Below are positions 1 to 9,200 of a DNA stretch of 10,113 nucleotides, piece after piece. The translations under genes were made by a program, and so were the position numbers. The stretch's first letter is position 1, and each line of letters opens with the position of its first letter. Source of the DNA: Rhodopirellula sp. (GTDB lineage Bacteria > Planctomycetota > Planctomycetia > Pirellulales > Pirellulaceae); NCBI GenBank assembly GCA_003513555.1, contig DOPG01000144.1, positions 6,558 through 16,670 of the forward strand. The letters run 5' to 3'. A model generated the notes under the pieces. That model did no database searches. It had not been told where the DNA came from and saw nothing but the letters and a program-made list of their open reading frames with translations.

Positions 1-30
1 CTGCCTACCAAGTAACTGCCTACCAAGCAA
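1..30. repeat. 15-bp tandem repeat, two copies
   Basis: Two adjacent 15-bp copies, CTGCCTACCAAGTAA at 1-15 and CTGCCTACCAAGCAA at 16-30, differ at one base. The array touches the left edge, so more copies may lie outside the window. No function is evident. The rest of the leader up to the transporter start shows no clear promoter. Confidence 0.8.
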
Positions 31-152
31 CCCACAGCTTGTATGATTACTTGCGACACGAATCAAACGTGACCGTCCGTAGGCTGCGAGAGCGGAAATA
101 ACCGACGCACGAAGAAGCACACAAACGCACAGCAAAACAAGAAAATCGACTG

Positions 153-157
153 AAGGA
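153..157 (+). promoter_or_regulatory. Ribosome binding site of the nucleoside transporter
   Basis: AAGGA lies 7 bases before the ATG at 165. It is the clearest Shine-Dalgarno match among the genes here and supports that start, which also places the family's conserved N-terminal first helix at residues 1-29. Confidence 0.6.
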
Positions 158-164
158 ATAATAC

Positions 165-1586
<1,422 letters not shown>

Positions 1587-1588
1587 AA

Positions 1589-1619
1589 AAAGCGAAGCGT
1601 AATCAGGGCTCATCGCTTT
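1589..1619 (-). terminator. Possible terminator between the convergent genes
   Basis: AAAGCGA (1589-1595) and TCGCTTT (1613-1619) can pair around a 17-base loop. Read on the - strand, the hairpin ends in a run of five T, so it could end the dehydrogenase transcript; on the + strand there is almost no T tract. It overlaps the last codons of the dehydrogenase gene, and the stem is short for its loop, so the call is weak. Confidence 0.35.
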
Positions 1620-2887
1620 AAACCACCACCGTACGCAACCATCGCGTCGGTGGGGGTATTGTCCGCAAGCAACTGACGGAGTTCTTTGGGAGCGTTCATC
1701 GATTTCGTTAATGCTGACCATTCCTGCATGGCTGCAAGAATTGCTGAACTACCCATGGAATCGAAGAAAGAATGCCATGGTACATTGGAGTCAAAACCGA
1801 GCCCGCCTTGCATCGCGAGATCAAACAGCTCATAGGTATCGACTACGCCTGAACGCAGAGCCAAGCCAGCCTCGATCCACATTGGTATCGTCATGATTTC
1901 CATCAGTTGCCGGTCGCTAAATTCAATTTTCTGGCGGCAGTACCGCTCACTGAACTCAAGTGTCCGAGGTGACAATTCCAAATCACGTTGGCCATCCTGA
2001 TAATCATACATGCCCTTTGAAGCGACTCTGCCCAAACGCTTATTCTTGATCATAGCCACCAACATGGGCGCAGGATCCATACGCTCAGGAAAAGCTTGCC
2101 AGAAGGCCCGACCAGCGTCGAACATCGTGGTAGCGCCAATCCAGTCGATTAACTCCAGTGGCGACATCGGCATTCCATAACCCAAAGCTGTCGCTTCAAT
2201 TCTCGCAGCAGAGACACCTCGACAGAGTAACAACATTGCTTCATTGAGGTAGAGTGAGAGCAAGCGATTCACAACGAAACCAGGGCAATCTCCGACCACA
2301 AGGGGTTCTTTCCCAAGACGTTGAACATGGCTACGGCACACCTCTGTCGTTGCTGCGTGTGTTTCACTTCCCACAATCAACTCGACTGCGGTTCGATCCG
2401 AAACAGGCATGAAAAAGTGCATGCCACCAAACCGACCTGGATGCCCCATAGCCTCGGCAATCCGGCTGATAGACAACGTCGAAGTATTTGTACACAGCAG
2501 AGCGTCATCACCAAAAATTTGCTCCGCCTCTTGGAAGAAGGATTGTTTGATATCCAACTTTTCGACGATTGATTCAATCACCAATGTTTTTTGGCACGTC
2601 TGATGAGCATCGCGTTGGTGGAAATGGATGCCTGACATCGATCGACTTATCTTCTGAATGCCGGACAAACGCCAAGCCCCATCTGAGAATCTGACCCGCT
2701 GCAACGCATCACAGATAGCATCTTCATCTTGGTCAGCCAGCCAAACGGAAATCCCCGCATCAAGGTGCGCCTGTAAAATAGCGGAACCAACAACGCCTGC
2801 ACCAACCAGATAAATGCCAACTGGAGCATTCGCACCGACTTCATTCTCAGATTTCAGCGAAGACAACTTAGCACTCTCAGCGTTCAC
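1610..2887 (-). CDS. 3-hydroxyacyl-CoA dehydrogenase, stand-alone
   Basis: NAD-dependent oxidation of 3-hydroxyacyl-CoA to 3-ketoacyl-CoA in fatty-acid beta-oxidation, cytoplasmic. The N-terminal Rossmann domain has GAGVVG (29-34, GxGxxG). Residues aligning with the catalytic set of the human short-chain enzyme (Ser, His, Glu, Asn) are all present: S136 in NTSTLS, H157 in GMHFFMPV, E169 in AVELIVG and N207 in DCPGFVVNRLL. Two C-terminal 3HCDH-type helical repeats follow: PLELIDWIG (243-251) with RLGRVASKGMYDY (284-296), then about 320-410, with the FDLAMQGGLGFD segment at 355-366. This is the dehydrogenase half of a FadB/FadJ-type protein without the hydratase half. The usual HFFNP motif reads HFFMP. 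The start is GTG at 2887 with no strong ribosome site; an in-frame stop lies two codons upstream and there is no ATG before the Rossmann fold, so the start can hardly be elsewhere. Confidence 0.92.
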   Translation of the reverse strand: MNAESAKLSSLKSENEVGANAPVGIYLVGAGVVGSAILQAHLDAGISVWLADQDEDAICDALQRVRFSDGAWRLSGIQKISRSMSGIHFHQRDAHQTCQKTLVIESIVEKLDIKQSFFQEAEQIFGDDALLCTNTSTLSISRIAEAMGHPGRFGGMHFFMPVSDRTAVELIVGSETHAATTEVCRSHVQRLGKEPLVVGDCPGFVVNRLLSLYLNEAMLLLCRGVSAARIEATALGYGMPMSPLELIDWIGATTMFDAGRAFWQAFPERMDPAPMLVAMIKNKRLGRVASKGMYDYQDGQRDLELSPRTLEFSERYCRQKIEFSDRQLMEIMTIPMWIEAGLALRSGVVDTYELFDLAMQGGLGFDSNVPWHSFFDSMGSSAILAAMQEWSALTKSMNAPKELRQLLADNTPTDAMVAYGGGLKR

Positions 2888-2989
2888 GGTGGATCAAATC
2901 GAAGGTCAATCAAGAAACAAAACCGAAGGACAGGCTACAACCTCGGAAGCACAAGAAACCAATCAGCTACTTGGATTATCGTGATTCCA

Positions 2990-3019
2990 ACATAAGAACA
3001 TTAAACGAACAAGTTTCAA
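2990..3019 (-). promoter_or_regulatory. Candidate promoter for the dehydrogenase gene
   Basis: On the - strand, TTGAAA (3019-3014) and TTATGT (2995-2990) are separated by 18 bases, about 100 bases before the GTG start. The -35 match is fair and the -10 match is poor, and planctomycete promoters often deviate from the consensus. Treat it as a suggestion only. Confidence 0.22.
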
Positions 3020-3103
3020 TCATTGCTCCATGTAGAAGCTTGAGGTGGCTTAGCCATCAACTCAGAGTCACGTTTGGTGTCCGCTGCGGTCGTGCGCACA
3101 TTA

Positions 3104-3115
3104 ATGTTTAAACAT
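3104..3115. repeat. 12-bp perfect palindrome
   Basis: ATGTTTAAACAT is a perfect dyad. It could be an operator-like site, but no adjacent intact gene is clearly placed to be controlled by it, and a single AT-rich palindrome of this size can occur by chance. Confidence 0.35.
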
Positions 3116-3123
3116 GATCGCAA

Positions 3124-3649
3124 ATGCATCGCTTCGCTGTCCGGTTGCTCCGGCAATCCGATCTCTCTGCACATAACCGAAGTTGGAATGACGCTACTTC
3201 TACTGAAAACTCAACAGCTTCTACTGAAAACTCAACAGCGACGGGCAGCCAAGGGTCCCATTGTATTGGCAACACTCACACTGTTCGCAATCAGCTTACC
3301 TTAGATGGCCATGACTTTTCACGACTCCTTTGTCGAAAAATCCAAGACTATGCTCGTGAGATATTAATCGGCGATCCGCCTTCAGATCATGAAAACCTGC
3401 AGCGCGATGACCCTAACCATTTTGATGAAGCAAAACCACTCGATCGACATCAGCAACCTGGGCACGAATACGCGTAGGATGGAATCCAAAGCTTGCCAAA
3501 TCATTGCGGTTCGGTCATCTGACATCCGTTTCAGAGTAAGCACAGACTGCTGGCGCCATACGCATGCCACCAGCGATGGGGATCCCCCGCGTTGCCGCGG
3601 TAGAGCCGATGTGTTCCTGCGGACAATCTTTCAGCTTAGATGGCGTTAA
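3124..3649 (+). pseudogene. Possible frameshifted coding remnant, unassigned
   Basis: One frame is open at 3124-3477 and carries a Ser/Thr/Asn-rich stretch encoded over the 21-bp duplication, then a more protein-like part (DGHDFSRLLCRKIQDYAREI, then DDPNHFDEAKPLDRH). A second + frame, open at 3389-3649, continues plausibly after it (SNLGTNTRRMESKACQII). The better-looking parts of the two frames join around 3445-3460, as expected from a single frameshift in a once longer helical protein. I recognise no family. No ribosome site was found, and 3124 may not be a true start. Chance open frames are a serious alternative. Confidence 0.2.
3197..3238. repeat. Perfect 21-bp tandem duplication
   Basis: Copy one spans 3197-3217 and copy two 3218-3238, with no differences; each starts CTTCTACTG and ends CTCAACAG. 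As 21 is a multiple of three, the duplication keeps every frame open; in the frame beginning at 3124 it encodes STENSTA twice. Identical copies point to a recent slippage or duplication event. Confidence 0.9.
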
Positions 3650-3653
3650 CGCC
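3642..3653. repeat. 12-bp perfect palindrome
   Basis: GGCGTTAACGCC is a perfect GC-rich dyad. It has no loop, so it is unlikely to form a terminator hairpin; a protein-binding site or part of a dispersed repeat is possible. Nothing in the window repeats it. Confidence 0.4.
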
Positions 3654-3699
3654 AAATCACGCTAGCTTACCGGCATAACAGGGGCAGAGCAGATAACAG

Positions 3700-4031
3700 A
3701 AAACCGCTAAACTGCATCACGATCATAACGTTCCGCCAGAGCCCCGAGTCGTAATGGAAATAAACAAGATCAACCCCGTCGGCTTCGAGGAATTGGAAGT
3801 TGGCAATCGACGACCAATCACGCTTGCTCGTCTGCTGAGGCAGTCACCAACGCGATTTTCTGGCTTTCCGACTGGCTGCAACGTATCGTCGGCACACTCG
3901 ATGGGAATGTGAGGCCCCATCGCCAGAAAATCCAGGAGCTGGACTACGGAATTGAGGAATTCACCGATACCTTGAATCGCGATTCGGGTCTACTACTGGT
4001 GAATTCGCGGATCAGGATATTCTTTAATTGA
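3700..4031 (+). pseudogene. Likely frameshifted coding remnant before argC
   Basis: Two overlapping + frames look more protein-like than chance. The first runs from about 3700 to a TGA at 3910-3912 and includes VVMEINKINPVGFEELEVGN. The second is open from 3729 to the TGA at 4029-4031 and has no ATG; its second half reads as a coherent amphipathic helical segment (AIFWLSDWLQRIVGTLDGNV, then HRQKIQELDYGIEEFTDTL). Taken together they suggest one gene with a frameshift around 3800-3900 that lost its start and most of its body. The helical part resembles the coiled linkers of signalling proteins, for example those before GGDEF domains, but I cannot assign it. The last stop lies 19 bases before argC. 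Confidence 0.3.
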
Positions 4032-4050
4032 CAAAATTCTTAGACAGAAC

Positions 4051-5064
4051 ATGAAAAACATCAGAGTTGGAATCATCGGGGCGACAGGCTACACGGCGCT
4101 GGAAGTTGCCCGTTTGCTACAAGGCCATGACAACGCAAGCGTTGTCACAGCAACCAGCCGCGTGCACGCTGGCGAAGCATTATCAGCGGTTCATCCCTCA
4201 CTTTCGGGACGCTGTGATGTGACGATCGAAACGTTCTCGGCAGAACAATTTGCCGAGAAATGTGACATCGCGATGTGCTGCCTACCGCACGGCGCATCTG
4301 CAGAAACAGTTCAGCAATTGGTTCAGCACGGAGTTCGCGTGATCGACTTTAGTGCTGACTTCCGACTTTCAGATGTCGATATTTACCAGCATTGGTACGA
4401 GGTCCGACATCCTTGGCCGGAGCGTGTGGGCTCCACTGCATACGGAATGCCCGAGTTCTTCGCGGATGAAATATGCACCGCAGATATCGTCGCCAACCCG
4501 GGCTGCTACCCGACTTCCGCAATCCTTCCGATCGCGCCGCTGCTGGAAGCAGACCTGATCGATGCAGACGACATCATCATCGACAGCAAAAGTGGTGTCA
4601 GCGGGGCAGGACGCAGCGCAAAGGTTGCGACACTGTACTGCGAAACGAATGAGGCTATCAGTGCCTACGCAGTGGGCTGTCACCGCCACCAGCCTGAAAT
4701 TGATGACATAGTTCAGCGAATTTCAGGCAAGTCCATCCAATGCCTATTTACTCCACACCTGACCCCGATGGATCGTGGAATTCTGTCAACGATTTATGTC
4801 CGACCGAAGTCCGAAAAGGTCGAAGAAATCATGCAATGCTGGCTGGCAAAATTCAAGGACTCAGCGTTCATCCACCCCGTACCCCACCTGCCGTCCACCA
4901 AGCATGTCGCGGGGACGAACCATGTCCAAATGACTGCTCGAGCAGCCGGATCCCGAATGATTCTTGTATGTGCAATCGACAACCTCGCCAAAGGCGCCAG
5001 TGGTGCGGCTGTTCAAAACATGAACGTCATGTTCGGCCTGGAGCAGACGACGGGGCTATTTTAG
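4051..5064 (+). CDS. argC: N-acetyl-gamma-glutamyl-phosphate reductase
   Basis: Third step of arginine synthesis from glutamate: NADPH-dependent reduction of N-acetylglutamyl 5-phosphate to N-acetylglutamate 5-semialdehyde, in the cytoplasm. The N-terminal NADP-binding fold starts GIIGATGYTALEVARLL (7-23). The nucleophile is C152 in NPGCYPTS (149-156). Further signatures are SGVSGAGR (181-188), the catalytic-region GCHRHQPEI (209-217, with H211 and H213), FTPHLTPMDRGILSTIYV (233-250), and the C-terminal NLAKGASGAAVQNMNVMFGL (311-330). Its 337 residues are normal for the short bacterial form. The ATG at 4051 places the Rossmann glycines correctly, but no good Shine-Dalgarno precedes it. No argJ, argB or other arg gene is adjacent, so the pathway is dispersed in this genome. 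Confidence 0.97.
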   Translation: MKNIRVGIIGATGYTALEVARLLQGHDNASVVTATSRVHAGEALSAVHPSLSGRCDVTIETFSAEQFAEKCDIAMCCLPHGASAETVQQLVQHGVRVIDFSADFRLSDVDIYQHWYEVRHPWPERVGSTAYGMPEFFADEICTADIVANPGCYPTSAILPIAPLLEADLIDADDIIIDSKSGVSGAGRSAKVATLYCETNEAISAYAVGCHRHQPEIDDIVQRISGKSIQCLFTPHLTPMDRGILSTIYVRPKSEKVEEIMQCWLAKFKDSAFIHPVPHLPSTKHVAGTNHVQMTARAAGSRMILVCAIDNLAKGASGAAVQNMNVMFGLEQTTGLF

Positions 5065-5110
5065 TCAATTTCACCGATTTTCTTTTTGAAACGGATGACA
5101 AATCCCACCA

Positions 5111-5129
5111 ATGATCGGGCGACGATCAT
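5111..5129. other. Hairpin between argC and the protease gene
   Basis: ATGATCG (5111-5117) and CGATCAT (5123-5129) pair perfectly around GGCGA. No T tract follows on either strand, so it is not a standard intrinsic terminator. It could stabilise the argC 3' end, or lie in the leader of the protease gene 50 bases downstream. Confidence 0.35.
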
Positions 5130-5179
5130 CACTCGGATGCTTACACTATAGGGGTGTTTCCATCTAAGACGCATCACGC

Positions 5180-6265
5180 ATGGTAGCCATGGAATCTAGC
5201 GACAGCGATCCCGCCTTTCACACGCCTCAACACGGGAACAATGCGCAAGAAGGCGATTCGGTGATCTCGGAAGAAATTTCATCGGCTAAACCGGATCCAC
5301 TGCTTGCAAGTTTAGTCAGCCAGACAGCCGTCGTCGCTGAGTCTTTCAATCCCGATTCGTTCAATTCAGGGCTCTCATCGACTCCTTCGAAAGAACGTTG
5401 GTGGACCAGTCTGGCGGTGATCGGAATTTCACTACTGTTTTTCCTTTCGGCTTCTGTCGTGATGACGATCGTGGCGGCCATTTATGTTCACGGGAGTTTT
5501 TCTGCGAGCCTGTTTTCAAATCCAGACAGTCTGCGTCAGGTGACGCAATCTCCAGTCGGCTTGCTTCTGATGATTGTGACTCCGCAGCTTGCGTTAGTCA
5601 CCCCTTGCCTGATCGCAGCCTACCTTTCTCCACAACCCATGCGACAGCGACTTGCGTTGGTGAAAGGGAACTGGCCTGTTTGGGCATGGATTAGCGCAGC
5701 GTTGGCCACACCGTTGATCGGCATGATTTCAGGGATCATTATCGGGCTCTTTTTAGAAGAAAGTGCTGCGTTGAAGGAGATGTCAGATATTTTCAGGCAG
5801 CAGAGCCAATCGGGATTCATCGCGCAATTGATATTAATGATCGCAGTGACCCCGGCCTTGTGCGAAGAGTTACTATTTCGAGGCTATGTTCAAAGTCGCC
5901 TGACGCGAGTGTTTCGGCCGGTATTTGGGATTATTGTTTCCTCAATCGCTTTTGCAGCTTTTCACATGGATCCCGTACATGTCATCGCCGTTGTTCCTTT
6001 GGGACTGTTTCTTGGCTGGTTAACATGGCAGAGTGGATCGCTTCTCCCTGCGATACTTGCTCACTTTGCAAATAATCTTGTGAGTGTTTTGGCGATCGTC
6101 ATCGCCCCCACCGCAGACACCAACACTTTTTCCTTACCTGCTTTGGAATTCACCCTGGGCATTTTTCTACTCGGTTGCATTGGCATTGCTGCGACGTCAT
6201 TCGCAGCAATCGCCTATCGGCGTTCACCCCCGCCATCCATCGGCGCGACCACCACACCCACTTAA
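5180..6265 (+). CDS. CPBP-family intramembrane endopeptidase (CAAX protease-like)
   Basis: Inner-membrane glutamic protease of the CPBP (Abi, Rce1-like) family. The diagnostic motifs are all present: EELLFR (E229, E230, R234; the EExxxR motif), FAAFH (F258 to H262; FxxxH) and HFANN (H295, N299; HxxxN). About eight hydrophobic segments lie at roughly 75-104, 125-149, 166-192, 213-227, 247-262, 264-284, 288-310 and 319-345. A polar, Ser- and Glu-rich region of about 70 residues precedes the first helix and is probably disordered and cytoplasmic. Two starts are possible, ATG at 5180 or at 5189; neither has a clear ribosome site. The substrate is unknown; relatives process prenylated proteins, peptide precursors or membrane regulators. 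The gene ends 22 bp before the vWA gene, which suggests cotranscription. Confidence 0.9.
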   Translation: MVAMESSDSDPAFHTPQHGNNAQEGDSVISEEISSAKPDPLLASLVSQTAVVAESFNPDSFNSGLSSTPSKERWWTSLAVIGISLLFFLSASVVMTIVAAIYVHGSFSASLFSNPDSLRQVTQSPVGLLLMIVTPQLALVTPCLIAAYLSPQPMRQRLALVKGNWPVWAWISAALATPLIGMISGIIIGLFLEESAALKEMSDIFRQQSQSGFIAQLILMIAVTPALCEELLFRGYVQSRLTRVFRPVFGIIVSSIAFAAFHMDPVHVIAVVPLGLFLGWLTWQSGSLLPAILAHFANNLVSVLAIVIAPTADTNTFSLPALEFTLGIFLLGCIGIAATSFAAIAYRRSPPPSIGATTTPT

Positions 6266-6287
6266 ATCATCCATCAGGCTCGAAAAC

Positions 6288-9200
6288 ATGCTTCCAAAAC
6301 TGGGCTTTGATCACTCTGGCTATCTTTGGCTGCTACTCGCGTTACCAATGCTGTGGTGGATTGGGTATGAGTCACTAGGTGCCTTGGGAAAAGTCAGACG
6401 TGCATTCGCTTTGATTCTTCGGACGGTTGTCTGGACAGTGATTGTGTTCGCGATTGCAGGTGTTCAGATGGTATGGGTCAGTGATCGCGTGACGGTGATG
6501 TATCTACTGGACCAGTCGGAGAGCATCCCGCAACCGCAGCGGACACAAATGCTCGATTATGTCATTGACAACGTCAAAAAGCACCGGGAAGGAGCACGAG
6601 AAGACCGCGCTGGGATCATTGTCTTCGGCCGGGATGCGTCCATCGAGATACCTCCTTTTGACGACGACATTCCGCAACTGCGACGCGTTGAAAGCATGCG
6701 TGGACGTGCTGATGCAACGAACCTTGAGTCAGCATTGAACCTTGCTCAGGCCTCCATGCCCGAGGACACGTCACGGCGCATCGTGATCGTCACTGACGGA
6801 AATGAGAATCTTGGCCAGGCAAAGAAATTGGCAGCTCGAATTGCAGGCTCAGGCATTGGGATCGATGTGGTTCCCGTCCTGCTGAGTTCCGAGAACGAAG
6901 TGCTTGTGGAAAAAATTGACGTACCCAACAACATACGCAAGGGACAGCCATTCGAAGCCCGTGTGGTAGTAAATAACTACGCCGATTCTGACACAGGAAA
7001 ACCATCAACAGGCAAACTAAGGGTAACGCAGAAAGTCAATGGTGAAGTTCAGCTACTGCTTGAAGAAAACATTGCTCTAAACCCTGGCAAGAATGTATTT
7101 CCCCTGCAACACCAAATTGATCAGCCAGCAGCCTACATCTACAACGCAGAATTCGTCCCCGACACAGTCGATGGGGACGGCCTCGCCCAAAACAACAAGG
7201 CGACTGCTTACACCTACGTTCGTGGGCAAGGCCGCGTACTCTTGATTCAGGATCCTAAACACGCGGGCGACTTTGACTTACTGGCAGAAGTACTTCGCAA
7301 GAACAACATTGAAGTTGACATCATGCAAAGTGACTCGCTGTTCGGCAGCATTGCGGAACTGCAACCCTACGACGCTGTCATTCTCGCAGGTGTTCCTCGC
7401 GTATCAGGCGACAGTTCTGAACAGATCACCTCGTTTTCTGATGCACAGATCAATATGCTGGTTAGCAACACGCGTCAGTTAGGTGCAGGCCTATTGATCA
7501 TTGGTGGTCCCGAAGCGTTCGGCGCTGGCGGCTGGACAGGCACCGAACTTGAAAAGGCGATGCCCGTCGACTTCAAAATCAAGAATTCAAAAATCCAGGC
7601 GGTGGGAGCATTAGCCCTCATCATGCATGCAAGCGAAATGGCAGAAGGCAACTACTGGCAGAAAATCATAGCCAAAGCAGCCATCGAACAATTGGGGCCG
7701 AGTGATTATGGCGGAGTTCTCCACTGGACACAGGGCGGCGACGCATGGCTTTGGGGAGGGCAGCAGGGCATGCTGGAAGCTGGCAAGTATCGAAAAGCCA
7801 TGCTCGCAGCAATCGGCCGGATGACACCAGGAGACATGCCTCAATTTGACCCAGCTATGAGGATGGCAGTGGCGGGACTTGCTCGAACCCCAGCCTCAGT
7901 CAAACACTGTCTCATTGTCAGTGATGGTGATCCATCTCCTCCCAACAATGCAACCATCAACGCCTTTATCTCGAACAACATCACCATCAGCACGGTTGCC
8001 GTGGCTTCACACGGTCGGGTGGGGAGCCAGCGTCTACAGGACATCGCAACGCGGACGGGTGGAAAATATTACGAGGCTTCCAACGGCAAGGCACTCCCCC
8101 GCATTTTTCAACGTGAAGCGAGGAGGGTTTCCCGCCCTCTTGTTTACGAACCAGACGGAGGCACAACGCCTAAAGTTATTTTCCCACACGCAATGCTGGA
8201 CGGAATTGACCGCACCCTTCCAAACACACGCGGCTTTGTCTTGACCCAAGTAAAAGACAGTCCTCTGGCGCAAGTCCTGATTCAATCGCCCAAGCCTGAT
8301 TCTCCAGAGAATGCCACTATTCTTGCAGTCTGGACCTACGGGCTTGGACGCACAGCAGTCGTGACGACTGATGCCGGTGCACGTTGGGCATCAAATTGGA
8401 CAGAGTGGGTGGGTTATGAAGCTTTCTACAGCCAACTCGTTCGATGGTTGATGCGGCCTACGGGCGACACCGGCAAGTACACGCTTGCCACACAGCTTCG
8501 TGACGGGGAAGTGCAAGTCGTTGTCAATGCCCTCAGTAAGGAAGACTCATTTCTCAACTTTTTGAACATGAGTGCATCGGTACTTGATCCAGACCTGAAG
8601 CCTGTAGCTTTGCGAATGCGACAGACCGCTCCGGGGAGATACCTCGGAAGCTTCCCCGCTAATAAGACCGGCAGTTATTTCGTTAATGTAATCCCCGATG
8701 CAAAAACAGCACCGCTATCAACAGGAGTAAACATTCCTTACAGCGAAGAGTACAGAATACGAGAAACAAATCAGGCTTTGATTTCGGAACTTGCTTCTGT
8801 CAAACCAGCTGGTGGTGAGATAGGAGAAGTGACTGCTCCCTTGGGGGTAACAGCAAATGAAAGTGCTGAGAATCAGAATGCTTTCCGTGGGGGCCTGGCA
8901 TTGGCTAGAAGTATACGTGACGCATGGCCATGGTTTGTACTGGCTGGATGTTGCCTTTTCTTGGGTGACATTTTTGTGCGTCGAGTCGCCATCAACTTCG
9001 ATTGGATCGGTGTTGCCCTCAAAAAGATTCGTGGAAAATCAGAAGAAAAAGAGTCCACGACTACTGCCCGGCTTGATGCGTTGAGGAAAAACAAAGACCT
9101 GTTGGAAGAAGAACTGCAACGGCGCCGAACTAGCGTAAGATTTGAACCAACTCAGTCATCAGTTGACACGGAATCGAACGAGCGGAGCGTCACCTTTAGC

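Larger units (their letters stand above)
2888..4050. other. 1.16-kb gap without a convincing intact gene
   Basis: No reading frame here has a recognisable family, a ribosome site and a sensible length at once. The first 185 bases should carry the leader and promoter of the - strand dehydrogenase. From about 3060 onward there are only short overlapping frames, a tandem duplication (3197-3238), palindromes at 3104-3115 and 3642-3653, and two + strand stretches that look like decayed coding sequence (listed separately). The gap separates unrelated neighbours and has the look of a degraded locus. Confidence 0.6.

Noticed and set aside
3197..3238. Direct repeats as a CRISPR array
   Set aside because: The two copies are directly adjacent with no spacer, there are only two, and no cas gene is present.
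3723..3920. 65-codon - strand frame in the gap upstream of argC
   Set aside because: No ribosome site or family signature, and the + strand frames over the same bases look more protein-like.
4028..4033. TTGACA as a -35 box for argC
   Set aside because: A -10 box at normal spacing would fall on or after the argC start codon, so it cannot drive argC from that start.
4369..4689. 106-codon - strand frame inside argC
   Set aside because: It lies wholly within a well-supported argC and has no recognisable content; it is a shadow frame.
5086..5091. TTGAAA upstream of the protease gene as a promoter -35
   Set aside because: No acceptable -10 sequence lies 16-18 bases downstream.
6084..6287. In-frame extension of the vWA protein from an ATG at 6084
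   Set aside because: It would overlap the protease gene by about 180 bases and encode a Pro/Ser/His-rich out-of-frame reading of it. The start at 6288 puts the first membrane helix at the N-terminus, as expected.
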